NCBI GenBank assembly: GCA_011800155.1
Contig: CM022371.1
Span: 62,001 to 126,000 of the forward strand
Length of the DNA: 64,000 nucleotides
Reading direction: 5' to 3'
From: Flammulina velutipes
Lineage: Eukaryota > Basidiomycota > Agaricomycetes > Agaricales > Physalacriaceae
This document shows positions 56,423 through 64,000 of the stretch, piece after piece (the first letter of the stretch is position 1; each line of letters begins with the position of its first letter). Made by a program: the position numbers and the translations under genes. The notes beneath the pieces are model-generated. The model was not told the DNA's origin and did not search any database. It saw only the letters and a program-made list of their open reading frames with translations.

Positions 56423-59400
56423 ATGGATTCCGACGATCTTGGATACAACGAGCGCATGCCACACGAAGGCGCATCGAACAGGCCTTTTCAGCTACAATTT
56501 CCGTTGGGACAGACACCTAGGACGGGCAGGACGCACCAACAAGGACGACAATCGCATCCGACAGTGTTTGCACGGTCCTCGCAGACGCCGAAGCACCAGC
56601 CGCGGCTTTCGATGTCTGGCCTGCAATCTCCTGCAAGAGGCGAATTCATGAACGGTGCGCACGACTTGGGGGCCCTAAGTTTAGCTGCTCATCATCCATG
56701 CAGACAAGGAGAACGCGTCGCAGGACCAGCAAATGTTCAAGATCTTCCCGCATCCCCACAATTCTAAAGCGACGCCTCGGATCCCATCCCGACTCAATGA
56801 ACAGTACCAGACGATGCAGAGACGTCGTTCGTCGCACTCGGACGCTGGTGCTGAGGAGGATGGAGGGCTGGAGGACGTTATCAGGAAGGTGAGGGAAGCC
56901 AGCCAGCTCAAGGCCCAGCTAGTGGAAGAAGTATGTCGCGGTTCCCTTTCTCCACGCATATATTCACCGTGGACGCAGAGAACGACGGTTGCGAACCTTC
57001 GGGCTGACTTGGCAAGCTCGCAAAACTCGGCTCTAACCGCAAAACAACGCATATCCATCCTGGAATCCGACAAGGACCGTCAATCCGCGCAAATCCAGAC
57101 GCTTACCACAGATCTCAGCCAGGCGAAGAACGAGCTCGAGCAGACTGTCAAGGAGCAACATCATACCGGAGAAACACTACGTGAACGCGACGCTGAAATG
57201 ACACGTCTGCGGAACGACCTTCAAGTCGCGAACGACAGGTACCGGGAGACGGAGGATCGCGTCTCCAAGGTCAAAGAGCACGCCAGGAAGAGCTTAGAAA
57301 ACATTGGGAAAAAGTGCGTTGCCTAGCGCTCTTCATTCTTGTCGTTGACCACTCCTCCAGCTACACTAGCCTCAAAACGGCCTACGACGAGCTCAAACTA
57401 CGTTTCGACACTTCCGAGGAGCATTTGCAGCGAACAAAGGAAGAGATAGAAGACTTTAGGATTTCATCCGATAGACAACTCAAACGTGAGTCGCATCCCT
57501 TCCTCTTGGAAACTCACTGATCTTTTGCTTGTAGTTGTCGAGTCGCATCTCGACGAGAACGGACGATATTTACACAAGTCAGCGGAGACACGAGAGCTCC
57601 TGGCCGAACTGCAGCACGACCGTCAAGGATGTTCGTTTCTTGCCCTTTCACTCATGGCTCAATGCTTATGTCTTGACTTCAGCGCAACAGGTTATCGACA
57701 TCCTGAGGGAGAAGATATCGGTCATGGGGACGCAGCTTATCGAATCGAAACAACGAGTGGCCGATCTGGAGCTTCGTCAAGCTGAAGATGTCGCACGAGG
57801 AGAGCGGCGTAGTGAAAACCTGCGTGATCTTGGTATGATTGTCCCCGTTGTTTGCGGCGCTTGACTCACGTTGATCGAGTGCAGAGGTCAAAGTTGAAGA
57901 ACTTGCGGACAAATTAGCGAAGCGCGAGGGAGAAAGCTTCGACATTATGCTCGAGAGTGCAAACATGTCAAGCAGGATCAGAGAATCTGACGACCGGTGA
58001 GTCGCCAATGGACTTTTTCTGCTCTATCTTACTCAATACCGCCCAGAGCGAACGAAATGCAGAACGCGTTGGATGCCAAGGAGCGCGAATTGGCCGCCCT
58101 CAAAACCAAGTACGGGATCCCTATCGCTGGATGTCTGGCATTCTCATCATCACATAGATTCGGCGACCTTGAATCCGGCAAAATGAAGGAATGGGAGAAT
58201 AAGACTCGAGAGTATGTTCATCCTCTTGCCATTTTCATCCATTCACTGATTAGCGAGTAGACTCTCGTCAAAGCTTTCGACGGCCGAGATCAAGGTCCAC
58301 GTCAGCTCCGAGAAGATCCAGGCATTGAACGAGAGGAATACGTCGCTCAGTAGCACGTAGGTCTTTTCTGCTCCTTCACCTTCCGACGCTCATAGTACCT
58401 TCCTAGTGTCGAACAGTCTCGCCAGATGATATCCCGATTGGAAACTGACGTTCAAGAGGCCAAGTACGCATGCATTGCGGAGACCAACAAACTCAAGCAA
58501 GCGCAAGACAAGCTTTCCCTTCTCGAACCTGAAACTCTCAAACTCAAGAAGGAGATCGTCGAAGCTCAGTCCGAGTTTGTCAGCTCTTTTGGGACCTCTC
58601 TTTCGTGCTGAATCATCTCCGCAGGATACATCGCTATGTAAATCAGTTCAGTGTAAGTATATGTGTGGACACTTTGTCGCCGCATTTTGATCTGGATTCA
58701 TAGATTCTTCAAGAACGCTTCGATTCTCAGGCGATGACTTTGAAACTTGCGAAAGAGCACGCTGGAGACCTTCAGGTTAGTCAACGTGATTTGGAGGAGC
58801 GTATTCTGATGACACGCAGGATCAACTACTCAAATCGCAAACGACGTCCGCTGTGCGTATTTGTGACTCGTCCCGTCAATTCCTTCTGAACCCATAATCA
58901 GACCAAGTTGGAACGAGCCATCAGTGAATCTCGTCGCGACGTTGCAGTCCTCGAAGAACAGAAGGCCTCTCTCGAACGCACGTTACTCGAACGAAATGCT
59001 AACATTGTGAGCAGCCCAGTGATCTAGGCGTTACGATACTCACAGCGACCCAGGTAAAACTCGAAGAATCATCTATCGCAGCTGCTGCCTCTCGCTCCGA
59101 GCTACTCGAACAGATCGCTACATCGGAAGCCAGCTTCAAGAGCCAGATAGTTGGGCTCCAGGCCACCTTTACGACGCAAATCACCGCTGGAGATAGACGG
59201 GCAAAGGAGCAGAAATCTATATACGATGCCGCTACGAAAACGTTACAGGACCAGAAAGCGTCTCTGGATCGGACGATCAAGTCGTTGCAAAATGAGTCCA
59301 AGGCCCACCAGGCAGAGATGACGAACCTCAAAGTGGAGATGGCGAGACAGCAGGAGAGCTTCGATCACCGTTTGAAGGCGGAGAGCGCCTCTGCTGCGGA

Positions 59401-60446
59401 TGCTAAGAAGGCGTTCGTTGAACTACAGCAACTTGCCAAGGAGGCTGAAGTGCTTTTGGCGCAGGCGACTGAGGAATCTCGAGGTCTGGAGGAGAAAGCT
59501 CGTCTGGCTGCTGAGGCTGCCGACTCTGCGAAGACGGAGTTGATTACGACCAGCGCCAAGTTGCACGCGATGGAGGGCGAACTTTCTGACCTTCGTCAGA
59601 GGGAGAGCACTTTGGCTTCGCGGTATCAGGCTGGAAAGCTGGTAAGCTGCAACTTTGATATACTGTGCATTGCGCTGACGTTCCCGTCAGAATGACTCGG
59701 AGAAGACCTTCGTCCAGTCTCTCCTTCAGATGACCCAGGAAATGTACGAGCAGGACGTCGTCAACAAGGAGAACGAACTAAGATCGGTAAGTGTCCTTTT
59801 TCTCGTTTTCGTCAATACAGTGCTAATGATGCTCGGACGTTGATAGAAAGACGGTATGATCGCAAGTATGCAAAGCAAGATAGCTTCGCTGGAATCTACA
59901 CTGGCGAAATGTCTAAAGAAACAAGCTGGCTCGGACACCACTCGTCAAATCAAGCCTATGGTCGACCTTAATCTCTGGATGTCGAGCCCTACTACGAAGG
60001 TATTATTCTATCAATGTCATGCTCGTCGTCTCGTTCCATGACACTCGTAGACATCGACGCCTCTGAAAGCTGCGGTAGCTCCTACGCCGATTCTGGATGA
60101 CGATATCGACGAGATCTCTGACGACGACAAGCCTCTCTGCGATGATGATGACCCGATTCTGCCTATGTCTCTGGGGAAACGAGAACGAACTGCTTCGCTG
60201 GGTTATGAGGAGCCTCCGCGTCCGACGCGGAAGTCTGTGAGTTGACCTTTTGTCCTTGGGTGTGGAATGAGCTCATGGTGATTGATGGCTAGAAATCTGC
60301 GGCGTCAAAGAAAATTGCGTCGGATATTGATAAGGTGCGTGTATGCATGGTGGTGTGTTATGAGGGGCTTGTTGACCTTTTCTTTTGAAACTTAGATGGC
60401 GGAGGTGAGTTCGAGAGGTAAGGTGAATGCTAGGAAGCGTCGATAG
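56423..60446 (+). CDS. Large coiled-coil protein with nuclear-type tail, many exons
   Basis: ATG at 56423 (MDSDDLGYNERMPHEG). The N-terminus is polar and Gln/Pro/Arg-rich (LGQTPRTGRTHQQGRQSH), then DKENASQDQQ and RRRSSHSDAGAEEDGG. From about 56890 to 59900 nearly every exon encodes heptad-type coiled coil (LRADLASSQNSALTAKQRIS, LRERDAEMTRLRNDLQ, AKERELAALKTKY, ISRLETDVQEAK). Introns are 45-60 nt and exons often under 150 nt. The C-terminus has an acidic patch (DDDIDEISDDDKPLCDDDD) and basic segments (SLGKRERTASLGYEE, KKIASDIDK, ending NARKRR with stop at 60444-60446). The architecture suits a chromosome-axis, spindle or nuclear scaffold protein, but I cannot assign a name. Confidence 0.65.
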
Positions 60447-60699
60447 TTCTGGGATCTGGATTGCTTTGGCTCGTTGACTCTGTGTTGCTGTTGTTTTATA
60501 CCTGTTGAATGAAATGTATTCGTCTTGCTTCCCACTTTGCATGTACGAAGCCTTGGTTGTCGGTATTCGCACTTCTACTATCTTGGAGGTCCTTACGGCG
60601 TGGGAATTCGAGGGTTGATAGGATTACATATTTGTGCAGCACTTTGGTAGCACTGCTTGATCTTCGACTATACTCCAGAATCATCACTCACTTTTCCCG

Positions 60700-62029
60700 A
60701 TGAGCGCACCAGCTATGGACTTCGAAGAATCTGACCTTCCGCCACTCTCCACTCTTTCGCAAAAGCTCAAAAGAGACACCTTCATATTCTCCACCGCAGT
60801 TCCAACATCCCTCGTCTTTGGTTCGTCCACTTCTCCTACCCACCTCTCGTTTGGCTCTAATGATAATGTGTTTCAGGCCTCAACCAAAAGATTACGCGCG
60901 CGAGCAGTGCGGACATCCATCGTTGGTCTCATCTACGCGAGATGGGGCCGACTCTCGAGTGGCCGAGTAGTGCGCCCGCGCCGGATTTCTTGCTGCGCCC
61001 TGTGAAGTTCCGACCTCTAGCCATTTTGGCGTATGTGATAGAGCCTGTTGGGGATCCTATTCCTGAGACGTCGGATGATCCTCTGGCTGAAGGGTATTAT
61101 GGGTATTTCTTCCCAGGTGAGGATACTCCAGTGTATTTATTATTGGGATTTCACTGAAGGGGTTTCGGGTGAGATGGGGGGAAGGATGACCCGGATATTG
61201 CGGGTAATAACCCGAATGTCATGCCTTTGGATGAGCTAGAGGATTATTTCCGGTATCTTGATATTGACTGGATCGAATATGAGAAGGTATGGGTCTTCTT
61301 GTTGTCGTTGGAGCTTTCGGAGCTCATTCCTTTTTAGAACGAGGTTCCCGCGAGCCTCTCCGAGGAAACTCGACAGACATGCAGATCTCGTTGTGCCGTC
61401 TCGGGTAGGACTGACGATACCATTGTCTCGTGGATATTTCCACCCGCGTACGCCCATCTGGTAAATGATATCATTTATCTTACACTGGGGCACTTCAACT
61501 TATGTCGTTTCTTAGGGAGACAGAGATCCATCGGAGAGCGGTGAATACGAACCAGATGCCTTTCGGAACAAAGCCAACCTCTTTGTTATCCAAAGAGATA
61601 TCTTCGCTGAATTATGGAGGAATGCGTTCTCTTTCGATCCAACGGTTCGTCTTTTTGTTCCATGCCTTATGAATCAGCACTTATCCCTATCTTTAGGCCA
61701 ATTATCGCACAGTCGTATTTCGAGAAATGCCCGTTGCATTGCGCGAGATCTTGCCCGAGCGCCTTAATGTTGACGCGCTCTCTCCGGGAGCGGGAAAGTA
61801 CATTGCTATGCATTTCAACTACACGCTGGTCGTCAACGTCTTGTATGGTGATATCAGAGACCAGTATTCGCACAACAATATCCTTTCGGCGATGGAGATG
61901 CTTGGGGTGGGTATTGGGAGTGGGAGTGATGCTTTGTTCGTGCCTTATGATGATCCACAGTGGGATACGGTTTTGGGGAAGGCTATTAGAGCATCTCTTT
62001 TGCGGTCTGAGCGTACTTTGGCGGCGTAG
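60700..62029 (+). CDS. Hypothetical protein, six exons, 352 aa
   Basis: Exons 60700-60820, 60877-61116, 61174-61286, 61338-61460, 61516-61644 and 61697-62029; phases consistent. Starts MSAPAMDFEESDLPPLSTLS; mid part FLLRPVKFRPLAILAYVIEP, YYGYFFP, LDELEDYFRYLDIDWIEYEK; C-terminal domain MPVALREILPERLNVDALSP, MHFNYTLVVNVLYGDIRD, ALFVPYDDPQWDTVLGKAIR. No signal peptide, membrane helix or known catalytic motif seen. The well-kept exon structure and even charge argue for a real gene. Function not recognised. Confidence 0.7.
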
Positions 62030-62548
62030 GGATTTTTGTATAATCATATTGGTATCTCGTTGTCTTCTGTCTGTATTGTTATTACCACAATGCAACATTA
62101 TGAAGGCGTGGGCTACCTAATTAGCGTGAGTTACACACGGAAAACTCGACTTGACCATGTAGACAAAGTTGTTGATGGAGAGGGTACTGAAGGAGGTATA
62201 TGTATCGAGGTTGTCGAACTCTATGCTGTCGAATCCGTTTGTCTTTGCAACCAGTAATCCAGGGGTTGACGATCTCGGCGAGGCGTGTGCGTTTCTCGTC
62301 CGTTGTGATGTCGAGGATAAATTCTCTCGGCCAATCTGGATGCTCAACTTTTTCACTGAGAAGAAGGTTAGCTGGACCTCAATGCATACCAAAGCATACT
62401 CCTGGATACCTGGCATACAATATCACCAAATAGAGGCGCGTTGGCGCTTTTGTACCTCAGACACATTGAGGGACTACCGGGCCAAGATCTCGATTAAATC
62501 TAGTGACATGGAAGGACACCTACGCATTTTCTGAGACGGTTTCAGTCA
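62030..62548. other. Region with weak coding potential
   Basis: A plus-strand frame at 62169-62534 (FVFATSNPGVDDLGEACAFL, MLNFFTEKKVSWTSMHTKAY) has no ATG at its start and no homologue in the window. It may belong with the coding-like segment that follows. Confidence 0.3.
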
Positions 62549-63420
62549 AGTGGAAGCGTGGGAACGTGTGATTAGATTGGCAGCATCCTTACGTCATCTG
62601 CTCACCGACATCTTCGACGCCGACGTCGACAACGTCTGGACGACGTTCAACAGCGAGCAAGCAAAAACTAGGTGTCAGTCCGGGAATTCTTCCCAATGAC
62701 AACGAGCCGGACTTGTGGTGGAGGCAGACACAAGTGAGCACCGAGATTGACGTCCGGTTTTCATTTTTGTTAATGTTTCCTCAATTAGATGACTACGAAC
62801 GACGCGACACCGTAGAGTCACCACAACACACACTGCGGGCGTTCATTCTGCGACGGTGAGCACAACAGGGAGAACAACGAAGGATGACACTAAGCGTGAC
62901 GTACAGGACCCGTTGGACGATCTGCCTCGCTTGAAACAATATATTCGCAATTTTCAGCCTCCAAATATCCAGCCAGTCGCTGAGACGCTGCGTATATGTT
63001 GTGTATACGCGGTTTTTGCGCTTACGTTCATGCTCATCATCGAGCAGAGTCACTGAACAATCACTGGGTCGCGAGATTCTTGAAGAGATATGGAAAGGTT
63101 TCCAGACCAACTGTGGTGGCACGAAACACGCCTATAGGGTGCGTTTTGTGCTCTTCTTTCCTTCTTTCCATTGAATAAATTGCAGATACATTTCTTTGGA
63201 CTCATCACCCTCGCGCACGGAATATTGGTGGACTCGTTCAATGTGCTTATTCAATCATTTACTGCCGCCCTCGACGAATTCGGTGTCTCGCTTAATCACG
63301 CAAAACACACTTCACTCTACGCTGGAGAAGGATTGATTCTCGTACGCACTGTCACCTCTATCAATTTCCATTCTAACAATTGGTAGGCTTGATCAGTCCT
63401 CCCTCCTCCCACTGTGTCGT
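62549..63420 (+). other. Coding-like segments of an unidentified gene
   Basis: Stretches with convincing protein character: VEAWERVIRLAASLRHLLTD, DADVDNVWTTFNSEQAKT (62549-62670), QSLGREILEEIWKGFQTNC (63058-63140) and YISLDSSPSRTEYWWTRSMC (from 63183). A GTGAGC...ATTAG intron is plausible around 62730-62787. I could not connect them into a single frame, and no start was found. Either a gene with introns I cannot place or a decayed one. Confidence 0.3.
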
Positions 63421-63504
63421 CCATTCTTGCAGTCATAGACACGGTCAACAAGACTCCCGCAAGCGCAAAATCCCTCTCAAACCTATCCCCAAATCATGTA
63501 TTGC

Positions 63505-64000
63505 GGAGACCAACAAACTCAAGCAAGCGCAAGACAAGCTTTTCCTTCTTGGAGCCCGAAACTCTCAAACTCAGGAAGGAGATTGTCGAAGCACAGTCCG
63601 AGTCAGCTCTTTTGGGACCTCTCCTCGTACTCAATTATCTCTGCAGGATACATCACTATGTAAATCAGTCCAGTGTAAGTGCATACGCCTACACCTGGTC
63701 ACTGCATCTCATCTGGGTTCATAGATTCTTCAAGAAAGTTTTGATTCCCAAGCGCTGTCCTTGAAACTTGCGAAAGAGCACGCTGGAGACCTCCAGGTCA
63801 GTCAGCGTGATTTGGAGGAGCATATTCTGATGTTAAGAAGGATCAACTACTCAAATCGCAAACGACGTCTGCAGTGCGTATTTGTGACTCGTCCCGTTAA
63901 TCCCTTCTGAACCCATGATCAGACCAAGTTGGAACGTGCCATCAGTGAAACTCGTCGCAACGTTGCGGTTCTCGAAGAACAGAAGGCATCTCTTGAACGC
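63505..64000 (+). pseudogene. Partial duplicate of coiled-coil gene exons, running off the window
   Basis: From about 63505 the sequence repeats 58470 onwards: GCGGAGACCAACAAACTCAA, the exon coding LEPETLKLRKEIVEAQSES, the following introns, and RAISE-type blocks up to the window edge. Differences are scattered, with a few small indels and one frame change in the first exon. Upstream exons of the gene at 56423 are missing, so the copy has no start of its own unless it was joined to the coding-like segment before it. Confidence 0.75.

Overview
The window looks like nuclear DNA of a mushroom-forming basidiomycete (Agaricomycete). Almost every gene is cut by very short GT-AG introns of about 44-60 nt. 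The families seen are typical of that class: tandem F-box/LRR genes, BTB genes, a DUF6535 multi-pass membrane protein, a DUF6697-like protein, an M35 peptidyl-Lys metallopeptidase and a bacterial-type sesquiterpene synthase. No bacterial operon, rRNA, tRNA or CRISPR was found.

Layout. 1-17.3 kb: an F-box/LRR paralogue cluster (starts at 2058, 7648, 11296, 15625 and 17295), with a divergent F-box gene at 2696, a nine-exon BTB gene at 3870-5789 and a broken 3' copy of it at 9757-10242. 17.6-22 kb: the first member (minus strand) of a signal-peptide protein family, and a second BTB gene with frameshifts. 22.9-27.6 kb: one DUF6535 gene split in two by a 1.2-kb DNA transposon. 28.5-30.4 kb and 41.1-44.2 kb: two degenerate copies of a membrane-segment plus LRR-like locus, the second split by a foldback element. 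31.6-39.2 kb: four tandem members of the signal-peptide family, mixed with F-box fragments. 45.6-64 kb: mostly ordinary single-copy genes (DUF6697-like, sesquiterpene synthase, two HMG-box-like proteins, a metallopeptidase, a large nuclear coiled-coil protein, several hypotheticals), ending in a truncated duplicate of coiled-coil exons at the right edge.

The most striking aspect is the number of non-autonomous DNA transposon insertions with readable ends: a 1711-bp foldback (TSD TGT) inside an F-box motif, two near-identical 751-bp elements (TSD TA), one in a 5'UTR intron and one in a secreted-protein exon, a 1207-bp element (8-bp TSD GAGCGACT) splitting the DUF6535 gene, a 1364-bp foldback (TSD AAG) with a 297-bp nested insertion (TA), and a 408-bp MITE (TA) beside the terpene synthase. 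For several of them an uninterrupted paralogue within the window serves as an empty-site control, so the target duplications can be proved without outside data.

The F-box family has an unusual gene structure: a start-codon microexon of 20-23 nt lies between a 5'UTR intron and a first coding intron in all five clustered paralogues. The 9-mer TGCGCCACA is also repeated at least 16 times in otherwise unrelated contexts. Exon coordinates were worked out by eye from splice sites, reading frame and paralogue comparison. Product names come from recognised motifs, not from a database search.
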